Below, piece after piece: positions 22,653 to 32,205 of a stretch of DNA of 64,000 nt; within the stretch, counting starts at the first letter, position 1, and every line of letters starts with the position of its first letter. A model generated the notes under the pieces. The model was not told where the DNA came from and searched no databases. It was given only the letters and a program-made list of their open reading frames with translations. This DNA comes from Clostridiales bacterium FE2011. GTDB lineage: Bacteria > Bacillota > Clostridia > Christensenellales > Aristaeellaceae. Made by a program: the position numbers and the translations under genes. The stretch spans positions 2,790,001 through 2,854,000 of the forward strand of contig CP069418.1 in NCBI GenBank assembly GCA_017569305.1, read 5' to 3'.

Positions 22653-24023
22653 ATGACCAGAGGAAAACCGGCCTGGCGGCCGAAGAAGAAACGGCAGTCC
22701 GTCAGTATCGGCCGGATTATGGCTTTCACATTTCTGGGGATTATCCTGATCGGCACAATACTGCTGACCCTGCCGGTATCATCCCGGGACGGACAGAGCG
22801 CAGGCATTATGACCGCGCTGTTTACCGCCACATCAGCCACCTGCGTTACAGGCCTGGTACTGGCGGATACCTGGACCCAGTGGAGCAATTTCGGCCAGGT
22901 AGTCATCCTGATGATGATCGAAGTCGGCGGACTCGGATTCATGTCCGCGGCTTCGCTGGCTTATTTCAGCCTGAGACGGAAGATCTCCATCCAGCAGCAG
23001 CTGGTGATGGCTGAAGCGATCGGATCGAACATGAACGACGTTGTGGAGCATCAGAAGCGGCTGCTGATCCGTGCCTTTACGGTTGAAGGCATCGGCGCTG
23101 TGATTCTCACCGCGCGTTTTCTGACAGAATATTCTTTCCCGCTGGCGCTGAAGCTGGGTATATTCCATTCCGTTTCGGCATTCTGCAACGCGGGATTCGA
23201 CGTACTGGGTTTTATTAAACCCGGGGCGAGCCTGATTGTTTACCAGACGGATCCGGTGATTTGCCTGACGCTGAGCACGCTGGTCATCCTCGGCGGACTT
23301 GGTTTCCTGGTGTGGGATGAGATCCTGCGGGAAAGAAGTCCGAAAAGGTGGAGCGTATACACCAAACTGGTGATGATTACCACCGGCATCCTGCTCCTTA
23401 GCGGCATGGTGCTTTTCTGCCTGATTGAATGGCGTAATCCTTCCACACTGGGACCGCTTTCAGCACCGAAAAAGATCCTGGCTGCCTTCTTCCAGTCAAT
23501 GACCCTGCGTACCGCGGGCTTTGCGGGAGTGGACCAGGGAATGCTGACATCCGCGGGCAAAGCAGTTTCAATTTTCCTGATGCTGATCGGCGGTTCCTCC
23601 GGATCCACGGCAGGCGGTCTGAAGACGGTAACGTTTGTGGTGCTGCTGATGTTCCTGTGGAACCGGATGCGCGGACGTCATACGGTGAGCGTCTTCAGCC
23701 GGACCATTTCCGACGATCACGTGCTCAACGCCATTACCATCTTCATGCTGATGGTGCTCCTGGCGTTTGCCGGCGCGACGGTGATCTGCGCCACCTCTCC
23801 GGTGGGCTTTGCAGACAGCCTGTACGAAACGGTATCAGCGATCGGCACAGTAGGCCTGACAGCCGGAGCAACGCCGAGGCTGAGCACGGTCTCCAAATGT
23901 ATGATTATCGTGTTTATGTACTTCGGAAGGGTGGGCCTGCTGACCCTCAGCTTCGGTTTCCTGAAGAAGAAACCTTCCGGAGAAAAGTATAAGTATGCGA
24001 ATACCGATCTGCTGATCGGATAA
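22653..24023 (+). CDS. ktrB: Potassium uptake channel subunit (KtrB/TrkH family)
   Basis: A 456-residue integral membrane protein with the four M1-P-M2 repeats of the TrkH/KtrB superfamily. Pore-loop segments with the selectivity glycine are visible as TSATCVTGL, SAFCNAGFDV, MTLRTAGFAGVD and SAIGTVGLTAG. It mediates K+ (often with Na+) uptake in complex with the RCK ring encoded next. The cytoplasmic N-terminus is very basic (RGKPAWRPKKKRQ). ATG at 22653 follows GAAGGGAAA; the upstream ATG at 22617 lies too near the -10 box. The C-terminal tail is short. Confidence 0.93.
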   Translation: MTRGKPAWRPKKKRQSVSIGRIMAFTFLGIILIGTILLTLPVSSRDGQSAGIMTALFTATSATCVTGLVLADTWTQWSNFGQVVILMMIEVGGLGFMSAASLAYFSLRRKISIQQQLVMAEAIGSNMNDVVEHQKRLLIRAFTVEGIGAVILTARFLTEYSFPLALKLGIFHSVSAFCNAGFDVLGFIKPGASLIVYQTDPVICLTLSTLVILGGLGFLVWDEILRERSPKRWSVYTKLVMITTGILLLSGMVLFCLIEWRNPSTLGPLSAPKKILAAFFQSMTLRTAGFAGVDQGMLTSAGKAVSIFLMLIGGSSGSTAGGLKTVTFVVLLMFLWNRMRGRHTVSVFSRTISDDHVLNAITIFMLMVLLAFAGATVICATSPVGFADSLYETVSAIGTVGLTAGATPRLSTVSKCMIIVFMYFGRVGLLTLSFGFLKKKPSGEKYKYANTDLLIG

Positions 24024-24039
24024 CAGGAGGTTGCGTCCT

Positions 24040-24690
24040 ATGAAATCCTATGTTGTGATCGGCCTGGGCCGCTTCGGAACGGAGCTGGCGACCCGTCTTT
24101 ATGCCCGAGGCGAAGAAGTGATGGTTATTGATACAAACGATCAGCTGATCGACAAGATTGCCGACAAGGTAACGCGGGCGGTTGCAGCAGATGCGCGCGA
24201 CCTGGACGTGCTGACGAAGCTGGGCGTTGAGAACTTTGAACACGCGGTGGTAGCCGTAGGTTCCGACCTGGCGTCCTCGGCTCTGATTACCATGAACCTG
24301 AAGAGCCTGAACGTGCCCTACATCCTGTGCAAGGCGCATGATGATACTTACCGGGAAATCCTGGAAAGACTGGGTGCTGACAAGGTAATCATTCCGGAAC
24401 GGGAAGTAGCGGACAAACTGGCGCTGGGGATGACCCAGGCCGGTGTTATGGAATACATTGAGCTGTCCCAGGAGTTCGGCATTGTGGAAATGGAGCCGAT
24501 TGCCGAATGGGTAGGGAAGACCATCCGGGAGCTGGAGCTGCGTACCCGGTACGGAGTGAACGTGATTGCCGTCCGGGGCGAAGGAGACGCGATCAAGATC
24601 CCGCCGGACATTGACACCCCCATCCCCGAGGATGTGGTCATGGTAATGCTCGGCAAATATGAAATGTTTGAAAGCCTGAAGAAGAAATAA
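24040..24690 (+). CDS. ktrA: Potassium uptake regulatory subunit (KtrA/TrkA family)
   Basis: A 216-residue cytoplasmic protein with an N-terminal RCK domain (Rossmann motif VVIGLGRFGTELA at about 5-17, acidic ribose-binding DTNDQL) and a C-terminal RCK_C domain (about 135-216). It forms the nucleotide-gated ring that opens KtrB when ATP or related ligands bind. Its ATG follows AGGAGG with 9-base spacing and lies 16 bases after the ktrB stop, so the two are co-translated. A TTG at 24031 is in frame but too close to the ribosome site. Confidence 0.94.
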   Translation: MKSYVVIGLGRFGTELATRLYARGEEVMVIDTNDQLIDKIADKVTRAVAADARDLDVLTKLGVENFEHAVVAVGSDLASSALITMNLKSLNVPYILCKAHDDTYREILERLGADKVIIPEREVADKLALGMTQAGVMEYIELSQEFGIVEMEPIAEWVGKTIRELELRTRYGVNVIAVRGEGDAIKIPPDIDTPIPEDVVMVMLGKYEMFESLKKK

Positions 24691-24716
24691 TGAAGGCTGC
24701 AACCAAGGAGGAAACA

Positions 24717-25703
24717 ATGGCGAAACCGGTCCTGTGGATTGTGATACCCTGCTACAACGAGGAACAGGTATTACCCATTACCGCCCCTATGTTCCTGAAG
24801 AAGATTCAGGAGCTGACGGAGGCCGGGAAAATCAGCGAAAACAGCCGTATCCTGTTTGTAAACGACGGATCAGCGGATAAAACCTGGGAAATTATCGGGG
24901 ACCTGGCTGCACAGGATGAACACTATATCGGTATCTGCCAGAGTCGGAACCGGGGACACCAGAACGCGGTGCTTGCCGGACTGATGGAGGCAAAGGATAG
25001 GTGTGATATCACCATTTCCATCGATTGTGACGGACAGGATGATATCAACGCCATGGACCGCATGGTAGATGAATACCTGAACGGCGCGGAGATCGTCTAC
25101 GGCGTACGCGCAAAACGGGACAAGGATTCCTTTTTCAAACGGTTTACGGCAGAAGGCTTCTATAAGTTCATGAAATTCCTGGGAGCCGAGGTGGTGTTCA
25201 ATCACGCGGATTACCGGCTGATTTCCGCCCGGGTGCTGCAACACCTGGCCGACTTTGAAGAAGTCAATATCTTCCTGCGGGGTATGGTGCCGCTGGTGGG
25301 CTTCAAGAGCGCTACAGTTACCTATGACCGCGCGGAACGCCTGGCGGGAAAGAGCCATTATCCGCTGCGGAAAATGCTGGCGCTTGCCTTTAACGGCATC
25401 ACCAGCCTGTCTGTAAAACCCATCAGCCTGATCACTTCTTTCGGGATCGGATTCAGCCTGGTAGGCCTGGTACTGATGATCTGGGCCGTGGTGCGGGCAA
25501 TCATGGGTCAGACAGTCGTCGGCTGGGCTTCCACCATCTGTATCATCTGCCTGCTGGGCGGTATCCAGCTGATCAGCATCGGAATCCTGGGCCAGTATAT
25601 CGGCAAGACGTATCTGGAGACCAAACACCGTCCCCGGTATATCATCTCCGCCAGGACCTGGGAAAAAGAGGAAAGAAAATACATGGAAGACAATAACTCC
25701 TGA
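24717..25703 (+). CDS. GtrB/DPM-like family 2 glycosyltransferase
   Basis: A 328-residue membrane glycosyltransferase of the polyprenyl-phosphate glucosyl/mannosyl type. The cytoplasmic GT-A domain shows IPCYNEEQ (about 8-15), VNDGSADKTW, the donor/metal motif IDCDGQDD (about 104-111) and RGMVPLVGF. Two C-terminal hydrophobic spans (about 232-258 and 268-292) anchor it. Such enzymes load a sugar onto undecaprenyl phosphate for cell-surface decoration, which could serve the glycan or glycoprotein surface nearby (inference). ATG at 24717 follows AAGGAGGAAA, 26 bases after ktrA. No flippase or acceptor transferase gene is adjacent. Confidence 0.9.
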   Translation: MAKPVLWIVIPCYNEEQVLPITAPMFLKKIQELTEAGKISENSRILFVNDGSADKTWEIIGDLAAQDEHYIGICQSRNRGHQNAVLAGLMEAKDRCDITISIDCDGQDDINAMDRMVDEYLNGAEIVYGVRAKRDKDSFFKRFTAEGFYKFMKFLGAEVVFNHADYRLISARVLQHLADFEEVNIFLRGMVPLVGFKSATVTYDRAERLAGKSHYPLRKMLALAFNGITSLSVKPISLITSFGIGFSLVGLVLMIWAVVRAIMGQTVVGWASTICIICLLGGIQLISIGILGQYIGKTYLETKHRPRYIISARTWEKEERKYMEDNNS

Positions 25704-25800
25704 CCGGAAAGACAAAAGTTGCAAACCGCTGAAAACGTTGATTTTATTGGAATCGTTACCATTTTTTGCACTCTTTAAAAACAAGATAAATACAATGTAA

Positions 25801-25842
25801 GCCGGATAAAGTCATAAGCAGACTTTCCGGTTTCTTTTTTTT
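25801..25842 (+). terminator. Terminator 1 after the glycosyltransferase gene
   Basis: CCGG-(bulge)-AAAGTC pairs with GACTTT-CCGG across a seven-base loop and is followed by TTTCTTTTTTTT. Confidence 0.8.
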
Positions 25843-25856
25843 CATCCCGGTGCAAA

Positions 25857-25881
25857 AAGTCGGTTTCCGACTTGCTTTTTT
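25857..25881 (+). terminator. Terminator 2 in tandem
   Basis: AAGTCGG, loop TTT, CCGACTT then GCTTTTTT. The double terminator isolates the Cna-B locus from upstream genes. Confidence 0.75.
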
Positions 25882-25900
25882 GATGTGAGAGACCTATAAT
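25872..25900 (+). promoter_or_regulatory. Promoter of the Cna-B/solute-binding protein operon
   Basis: TTGCTT at 25872-25877 and consensus TATAAT at 25895-25900, spacing 17; predicted leader of about 110 bases. The -35 box overlaps the second terminator. Confidence 0.55.
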
Positions 25901-26015
25901 CAAATCTGTAGAAGTATGTACATGTAAGGGGATTCAGTTCACTTTGCATGGAAATAATTGGATGAATCGTTTATAAACAGAAAACCGAAGGTATAACCAG
26001 AGGGGAGAATCACTC

Positions 26016-27941
26016 ATGAAAAAGCACCTTCAGCGCCTCTTGTCTTTGCTGTGTGTTCTTGCGCTCGTATTGAGCTGTGTTTACGCTCTGGCGGAAGACG
26101 TGCAGTATGAAGACCGTGTCATTACAGCCAAATGGATGGACGGGGATAATTATGACGGCATTCGTCCTGCTTCTGTTGATGCGTTCCTGGCCGGACAGAA
26201 GGCAACGCTGAACGAAGAGAACGGCTGGACCGGAGTGGTTTCCGTACCCGTTGGTACCGGTAATGACTGGACCTGCGATGAGGTTGACGGGTATACCGCA
26301 ACCCTGAGCAAGGACGCTGTTTCCGTGCTGACCTTCAACCGCCCTGTGGCTCCCACCATTTCTGTGTCCGGTACAGTGGCATGGGATGATTCCGAAAACG
26401 CCGGCAAGATCCGGCCTGAATCCGTACAGCTGATGCTGCTGGCTGACGGAGAAGCCTACGGTGAACCGCTGACCGCGAAGAACCCCGGCTGGAAAGTGAC
26501 CTGGAATGATCTTCCGGCCTTCAAACCCAATGCCGATACCAGAATTGAATATACGGTGAAACAGCTTCAGACGCCCGACGGATATACTGCCACTGCCTCC
26601 GGACTGGAAGTCACCAATACGCTCCAGACCGGCGCGCTGAACCTGACAGCTGCCGTTTCCGGCGCACCGGAAGGCGCGGATCTTTCGGCACTGACCCTGA
26701 CAGTGGACGGCCCGGATCCTTCCATGCCCAAGACGCTTACCTGGGCGCAGATCTCCGGCGGTTCCTTCAGCTTCGGCAATGTGCTGCCCGGCGCCTACCT
26801 GGTCCGCGGTACCAACGCCGACACACTGGTGGAAGGCTATACCATGGATACGGCAAACAGCAAGGTATCCGACGCCGTGATGGTCAAGGCCGGAGAAACC
26901 GCAACCCTGACATACAAATACGCCTATAAGCTTCCCGAAGCGATTGAAGCCGAGGAAGATTATGATCCGATGGCCAACATCGGCGCCCTGAGTTTTGAAA
27001 TCCTGGGACCGGATGACCGGATGCCCATGACAATCACATACAGCCAGTTTACGAACGGCCAGTATGAACTGGGCGACCTGGTTCCCGGTGTCTATACAGT
27101 GGTGGAACGGAACGCGGAAACACTGGTGAAGTACTACACCCTGACCGGTGCCAGCGTGACCGGCATGAAGCTGGAGGTTACCCCGGACGGAACGGCAACC
27201 GCCAAACTGTTCAACCAGTATGTACCCGCGCCGACGCCTGAACCCGACGCCGAGTTTGTGGATATTCCGGTTACCAAGACCTGGAACGACAATAACAACA
27301 AGGACGGCAACCGCCCTGACGCGATTACGGTGCGCCTGTTCGCGGACGGCGTGGAAGTGGACAGTCACATCCTGACCGCCGGTGAGAACTGGGCTTTCAC
27401 CTTTGTTGAAAAGCCCCGTTACCAGGAAGACAACAAGACCGAAATTGTCTATACGATCAATGAAGACGCCGTGCCCATGTATGCCGCGGAGATCAATGGC
27501 TACAACATCGTCAACCAGTATCGCCCTGAAGTGACGAGCATTTCCGTCACCAAGATCTGGGTGGACAAGGATAACGCTGCCGGTATCCGGCCGGGCAGCA
27601 TTGCGATGACCCTCTCTGACGGCCAGAAGGTGGTCAAGGTGGTTGTCCTGGATGCGACGAACGGATGGACCGCGACAGTCAATGACCTTCCCACCGTTGT
27701 GAACGGCCAGCCTGCCAAGTACGGCTGGAAGGAACAGGAAGTCATCGGATATACCCTGAGCGGTGTTAAGGAAGAGGGCAACGCAATGACCTTCACCAAC
27801 ACCATCTGGGAGAGACCGGATAAGCCGACGGAAGGCAAGACCCCGAAGACCACAGGTGAAACCTGGTATTTCTTTGAAGAGTATGATACGCCTCTGGGTG
27901 TGGAAGTTATCATCAACCACGTCGGAGATTGTTTCGATTAA
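26016..27941 (+). CDS. Secreted Cna-B-type repeat protein
   Basis: A 641-residue exported protein. A signal peptide covers about residues 1-26 (MKKHLQRLLSLLCVLALVLS..., ending VYA). Six beta-sandwich modules follow: Cna-B-like domains at about 32-107 and 108-210, two SpaA-like modules at 213-305 and 310-405 (the repeated pattern TVDGPDPSMPKTLTW / EILGPDDRMPMTITY), a PTPEPDAE linker, and Cna-B domains at 415-510 and 511-608 beginning VTKTWNDNNNKDG and VTKIWVDKDN. The lysine, glutamate and asparagine of isopeptide-forming Cna-B domains are visible. The tail, TPKTTGE then TPLGVEVIINHVGDCFD, has no LPxTG and no membrane anchor. ATG at 26016 follows AGGGGAG. Confidence 0.87.
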   Translation: MKKHLQRLLSLLCVLALVLSCVYALAEDVQYEDRVITAKWMDGDNYDGIRPASVDAFLAGQKATLNEENGWTGVVSVPVGTGNDWTCDEVDGYTATLSKDAVSVLTFNRPVAPTISVSGTVAWDDSENAGKIRPESVQLMLLADGEAYGEPLTAKNPGWKVTWNDLPAFKPNADTRIEYTVKQLQTPDGYTATASGLEVTNTLQTGALNLTAAVSGAPEGADLSALTLTVDGPDPSMPKTLTWAQISGGSFSFGNVLPGAYLVRGTNADTLVEGYTMDTANSKVSDAVMVKAGETATLTYKYAYKLPEAIEAEEDYDPMANIGALSFEILGPDDRMPMTITYSQFTNGQYELGDLVPGVYTVVERNAETLVKYYTLTGASVTGMKLEVTPDGTATAKLFNQYVPAPTPEPDAEFVDIPVTKTWNDNNNKDGNRPDAITVRLFADGVEVDSHILTAGENWAFTFVEKPRYQEDNKTEIVYTINEDAVPMYAAEINGYNIVNQYRPEVTSISVTKIWVDKDNAAGIRPGSIAMTLSDGQKVVKVVVLDATNGWTATVNDLPTVVNGQPAKYGWKEQEVIGYTLSGVKEEGNAMTFTNTIWERPDKPTEGKTPKTTGETWYFFEEYDTPLGVEVIINHVGDCFD

Positions 27942-27962
27942 AGAAGGAAGGATCTGATCACC

Positions 27963-30287
27963 GTGAACAAACTGCAACGAATCCTGTGCCTGCTTCTGAC
28001 CGTGCTCCTGATGGCCCAGGCGCCCCTGCTGTCACTGGCAGAAGGAGAACAGGCCGAGTTTGAAGCTCCTGAGGAACTGATTGTCGGACATCCCACAATC
28101 ACCAAGGGCGACTTCTTTACCGAGCTGTTCGGCAATGATACCGCTGATATCGACGTTCGTGCCCTGATCCACGGATACAACCTGGTGAACTGGGACCAGA
28201 ACCAGGGTACATATGTATTCGATCCCAGCGTTGTGGAAACGATCGGACCGGTGGAGGTTGACGAAGTGGGCAACCACACCTACAAGATGATACTCTGCGA
28301 CGACCTGTATTATTCCGACGGAACGCCCATCACAGCCTGGGACTATGCATTCTCCCTGCTGCTGATGATGAGCCCTGAAATCGAAGCAATCGGCGGTAAG
28401 ATTTACCGTGCCGAGCATCTGCTGGGCTACGACGACTATATTGCCACCCGGAAAAAGATCATGGCCGGCGAAGAGCTGACGGACGATGACGTCCGGAGCC
28501 TGAGCGGCGTGGAAGTCCACAGCGACCATGAGATCTGGTTCCACCTGGACGGCGAATTTCTGCCTTACTTCTTCGAAACCGGTCTGCTGCTGACCGTGCC
28601 TTATCCGATCGGCGTAATCGCTCCCGGATGCAAGGTTTATGACGACGGCTTCGGCATCTATCTCGGAAACGAAGACCTGTATGTCAGCGAGCCTGTGTTC
28701 ACACCCGAACTGCTGCAGAAGACCATCCTGGATCCGGAAACCGGATATAATTCCCATCCGTCCGTGGTGTCCGGCCCCTACAAGATGGTTTCCTGGGACG
28801 CCGCGACAGGCGAAGGCCACTACGAAATCAACCCCTACTTCAAGGGCGCCTGGATGCACAACAACCTGCCCGGTCCCGACTACTCCGGTCCGGCAAACTA
28901 TATCCAGGTCATGGCTATCGACAATGAGACGCCCAAACTGGATGCCAACGGCGATGAGATCTGGCTGGTGAAGCCCACCATTGAGAAGATCAAGTTTGTT
29001 GTGGCTGACAATGACACCCTGATCCAGCAGCTTGCTGACGGCGAACTGCACCTGGTCAACAAGGTGACTTACGGACAGACGATCCTGGAGGGCCTGCAGA
29101 AGGGCGGAGAATTCGGTATCCGCAGCCAGCCCTATCCCCGGATCGGCCTTTCCTTCCTGACCTTTACCTATGACTGGCCTACCGTCCATGACAAGGAAGT
29201 CCGCCAGGCGATCGCCTGGTGTATGGACCGTGACCTGCTGGGCTCCCTGTACTGCGGAAGCGCTGACGGCGGTCAGTCCTTCTTCACCCGCGTGGACGGC
29301 TATTACGGCATTGAGCAGTGGGAATACAAACTGCTGAAGGGTGAAATCAGTTATCCCGTCAATTTCCTGGATCAGGTGACCCTGCCCCAGGTCCTGACAA
29401 AGGACGGCGAGGAAGAAGACCTGACCAAGAAGTATAAGAACCGCTACGTGGAAACCCAGGAAGACTATGAGAAGGCCATTGCTGCCTGGCAGGCGCTTGC
29501 CGATGAATGGAAAGACAAACTGGTAAAGTATACCGTGGATCTGTCCAAGGCGAAGAAGCTGCTGGAGAAGGCCGGCTGGACCCTGAACCGCAACGGCGAC
29601 GCTTTCACCGAAGGTGTGGATGACGTACGCTGCAAGAAGATGGACGACGGCTCCCTGGTTGCCCTGGACCTGAAGCTGATGTATCCGGAAGGCAACCATA
29701 TGGCGGAACTCATGCAGACCGCGGTACGTACAGACACTATCGCGGCGCCTGAAGACGTACAGCCGGACGCCGGTGTCGGAAGCTTCGTGGACAATCTTGC
29801 TGCTGTTGGCATCAAGCTGGAGCTGGTACCCGAACCGATGGAGGAACTGCTGAAGTCCTACTACCGGCAGAAGGAACGCACCACCGACATGATCTACCTC
29901 GCGACGAACTTCCACGTGATCGTGGACCCGTCCATCACCTATTCCACGGATACCACGAAGAACCACGAAATCTGGAACAACACCTATTCGGACGACGAGG
30001 AACTCTGGTATGACGCCAAGGCAATGCGCCGGACCGAGCCGGGCGACGTCTTCGAATACGTATCCAAGTGGGTTACCTTCCAGGAACGGTACAACGAAGT
30101 ACTGCCCACCATCCCGATCTATTCGAACATCTACTTCGACTTCTTCAACCAGTATCTCCAGAACTACTACATCACCGGACAGGTGACGTGGTCCCAGGCA
30201 ATACTCCCCGCATACTTCGCGCTGGAAAATATGGAGACACCCGCTGCGGCGACAGAAGCGGAAGGCGATTTCGAAACCTTCGAGTGA
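27963..30287 (+). CDS. Family 5 extracellular solute-binding protein
   Basis: A 774-residue secreted protein of the peptide/nickel/oligosaccharide-binding family (SBP_bac_5). The signal peptide (VNKLQRILCLLLTVLLMAQA...LSLA) lacks a lipobox. Family hallmarks include YYSDGTPITAWDYAFSLLL, GPYKMVSWD, the conserved REVRQAIAWCMDRD-like segment KEVRQAIAWCMDRD (about 411-424) and SKAKKLLEKAGW. It is about 200 residues longer than typical members, with an insertion around 430-530. Start is GTG at 27963 with an AAGGAAGGAT site. It follows the Cna-B gene by 21 bases and no permease or ATPase gene is present, so uptake partners must be elsewhere. Confidence 0.87.
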   Translation: MNKLQRILCLLLTVLLMAQAPLLSLAEGEQAEFEAPEELIVGHPTITKGDFFTELFGNDTADIDVRALIHGYNLVNWDQNQGTYVFDPSVVETIGPVEVDEVGNHTYKMILCDDLYYSDGTPITAWDYAFSLLLMMSPEIEAIGGKIYRAEHLLGYDDYIATRKKIMAGEELTDDDVRSLSGVEVHSDHEIWFHLDGEFLPYFFETGLLLTVPYPIGVIAPGCKVYDDGFGIYLGNEDLYVSEPVFTPELLQKTILDPETGYNSHPSVVSGPYKMVSWDAATGEGHYEINPYFKGAWMHNNLPGPDYSGPANYIQVMAIDNETPKLDANGDEIWLVKPTIEKIKFVVADNDTLIQQLADGELHLVNKVTYGQTILEGLQKGGEFGIRSQPYPRIGLSFLTFTYDWPTVHDKEVRQAIAWCMDRDLLGSLYCGSADGGQSFFTRVDGYYGIEQWEYKLLKGEISYPVNFLDQVTLPQVLTKDGEEEDLTKKYKNRYVETQEDYEKAIAAWQALADEWKDKLVKYTVDLSKAKKLLEKAGWTLNRNGDAFTEGVDDVRCKKMDDGSLVALDLKLMYPEGNHMAELMQTAVRTDTIAAPEDVQPDAGVGSFVDNLAAVGIKLELVPEPMEELLKSYYRQKERTTDMIYLATNFHVIVDPSITYSTDTTKNHEIWNNTYSDDEELWYDAKAMRRTEPGDVFEYVSKWVTFQERYNEVLPTIPIYSNIYFDFFNQYLQNYYITGQVTWSQAILPAYFALENMETPAAATEAEGDFETFE

Positions 30288-30300
30288 TCCAAAGATCCAG

Positions 30301-30331
30301 ACCGGGCGCTGTACACAGCGCCCGGTTTTTT
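30301..30331 (+). terminator. Terminator of the Cna-B/SBP operon
   Basis: ACCGGGCGCTG, TACA loop, CAGCGCCCGGT then TTTTT: an 11-bp GC-rich stem. Confidence 0.9.
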
Positions 30332-30348
30332 GACAGGAGAAATCAACC

Positions 30349-31176
30349 ATGCACCAGATCCTTTGCTCCACGGGGGCACTGATCGGAAGACCCAACGGCA
30401 GGGATTACCGCCTGCTGAAACAGTTTTGTCCCCAGCTGGAGTGCGACGGCTTCGAGTTCATGCTGTATACCACCTGGTATGATCAGATTGAAGCGCTGAC
30501 ATCCTTTCTGAAGTCAATTCAGCTGCATATTCCGGTAATGCACTGCGAAAAATCGCTTTCAGAGCATATTTCAAAAGGCGGAGACGAGGAACTGCGCGAG
30601 GCCTTCCGGCTGTTTGAAATCAACTGCGGCGTTGCGGAGACACTGGGAGCGGAAAAGATGGTTTTCCATCTATGGAACGGACTGATTTCCGATTCCCATT
30701 TTGAGAATAATCTTCGTGCTTATCCGGAACTACAGGAAAGAGCAGAGAAACATGGATTGATGCTGCTGGTTGAGAACGTAATCTGCAACGGAACCGATCC
30801 GATGACCCACTGGGTGGAACTCTATCAGCATTATCCGGAAATCCAATTTGTATTTGATACCAAGATGGCGGATTTTCACCGCCAGCTGGAGCTGCTGTAT
30901 GAGCCGGAATATGACTGGCTCTGGAAAGAAAACCATATCCTGCACTACCATGTGAATGATTATGGCGGCGGCTATAAGGACTGGAGCAACCTGAAAGTCC
31001 TGCCGATGGGCAAAGGACATATCGATTTTGAACACTTTTTCCGGTTTGTCAGACAGACCGCATACAGAGGAGACTTTACGTTTGAAGCTACGGGCTTCGA
31101 CCAGACAGGCACAGTGAACATCCGGAACCTGAATGAACAGTTTGCTCTGGCCAGAAGGTACCTGGATCAGGTATAA
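30349..31176 (+). CDS. Sugar isomerase/epimerase-like TIM-barrel protein
   Basis: A 275-residue protein of the xylose isomerase-like TIM-barrel family. Probable metal ligands are spaced as in the family: the glutamate in LLVENVICNG (about 139-148), the aspartate in FVFDTKMADFH (about 167-177), the histidines in HYHVNDYGG (about 200-208) and the C-terminal glutamate in FTFEATGFD (about 243-251). It likely isomerises or epimerises a sugar or sugar phosphate; substrate unknown. ATG at 30349 follows ACAGGAGA. It overlaps the beginning of the kinase transcript (stop at 31176, kinase start 31227), so both act in one carbohydrate pathway. Confidence 0.85.
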   Translation: MHQILCSTGALIGRPNGRDYRLLKQFCPQLECDGFEFMLYTTWYDQIEALTSFLKSIQLHIPVMHCEKSLSEHISKGGDEELREAFRLFEINCGVAETLGAEKMVFHLWNGLISDSHFENNLRAYPELQERAEKHGLMLLVENVICNGTDPMTHWVELYQHYPEIQFVFDTKMADFHRQLELLYEPEYDWLWKENHILHYHVNDYGGGYKDWSNLKVLPMGKGHIDFEHFFRFVRQTAYRGDFTFEATGFDQTGTVNIRNLNEQFALARRYLDQV

Positions 31177-31226
31177 TGAAGATAAAGGCAGACAAATCAA
31201 TAAGCATGGAAAGCGAGGAAGAGAAC

Positions 31227-32120
31227 ATGCTCTTTGGAACACTGGAAGCCGGCGGAACCAAAATGGTTCTGTCTGTAGGGAATGAGCAGAATGAACTTCT
31301 GGAACAGGTCAGCATTCCGACTGAAGCACCGGAAAAGACTATTCCGGCGATGATTGACTGGTTCAGGGGAAAAGGAATTGTATCCCTGGGAATCGGTACC
31401 TTCGGCCCGGTTGACCTGAAGAAGGAATCTCCCACATACGGATGGATCACCAAGACGCCGAAGCCCGGCTGGAGCGATAAGCCTCTTCTGCCGCCCATGC
31501 GTGATGAACTGGGCATTCCGGCACTTATTGATACGGATGTGAATGCCGCAGCCCTGGCTGAGTGGAAGCTTGGTGCGGCCAGGGGACTGAACAGCTGCGT
31601 ATACGTCACTGTCGGGACAGGGATCGGCGCGGGCTTGGTCATTGAAGGGAAACTGGTTCACGGGCTTGTACATCCGGAACTGGGGCATATGCTGCTTCGC
31701 CAGGAACCACAGGATCCGACTCCGGTCGGGTTTTGCCCGTATCACGCTGGATGCCTGGAGGGACTGGCGGCAGGTCCGGCCATTGAGAAGCGGTGGGGAA
31801 GGAAAGGGTATGAGCTTCCGGAAGATCATCCGGCATGGGATCTGGAAGCGGCCTATCTGGCCCAGATGTGCGTAAACATGATTTGTGCGTTCTCTCCGGA
31901 GAAGATTATCCTGGGCGGCGGGGTTATGCAGCAGAAACATCTGTTCCCGCTGATCCGTCAAAAGACACTGGCCCTGCTGAACGGATATGTACAGGCCAAG
32001 GAGATTCTGGAAGATATAGAGCACTTTATCGTTGAACCGGGCTTAGGGACAAAAAGTGGAGCGACAGGAGCGCTGCTTCTTGCACAACAGGCTTTCGAAG
32101 AGACCAAAATGAACGCTTAA
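31227..32120 (+). CDS. ROK-family sugar kinase (fructokinase-like)
   Basis: A 297-residue ROK kinase. Key segments: N-terminal phosphate loop FGTLEAGGTKMVLSVG (about 3-18), the catalytic aspartate in DTDVNAAALAEW, VTVGTGIGAGLVIEG, and the zinc-site motif GFCPYHAGCLEG (Cys/His/Cys spacing). The opening and zinc pattern are closest to the bacterial fructokinase subgroup, so fructose or mannose phosphorylation is likely (inference). ATG at 31227 is chosen because GAGGAAGAG precedes it and the phosphate loop then lies at the correct distance; earlier in-frame ATGs at 31176 and 31206 lack a ribosome site. It is co-transcribed with the isomerase-like gene. Confidence 0.9.
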   Translation: MLFGTLEAGGTKMVLSVGNEQNELLEQVSIPTEAPEKTIPAMIDWFRGKGIVSLGIGTFGPVDLKKESPTYGWITKTPKPGWSDKPLLPPMRDELGIPALIDTDVNAAALAEWKLGAARGLNSCVYVTVGTGIGAGLVIEGKLVHGLVHPELGHMLLRQEPQDPTPVGFCPYHAGCLEGLAAGPAIEKRWGRKGYELPEDHPAWDLEAAYLAQMCVNMICAFSPEKIILGGGVMQQKHLFPLIRQKTLALLNGYVQAKEILEDIEHFIVEPGLGTKSGATGALLLAQQAFEETKMNA

Positions 32121-32159
32121 AACAGTACAAATAGATACAGAAAAAGTGCAGAACCTATT

Positions 32160-32205
32160 GAAGGAACAGGCGTTTCAAAAAATGTCTGTTCCTTCATTAA
32201 TTTTG
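32160..32205 (+). terminator. Terminator after the ROK kinase gene
   Basis: GAAGGAACAG pairs with CTGTTCCTTC (10 bp, 16-base loop) followed by ATTAATTTTG. Confidence 0.6.

Noticed and set aside
26010-30395. Long minus-strand frames opposite the Cna-B and solute-binding genes.
   Set aside because: Shadow frames without start signals; the plus-strand families are recognisable.
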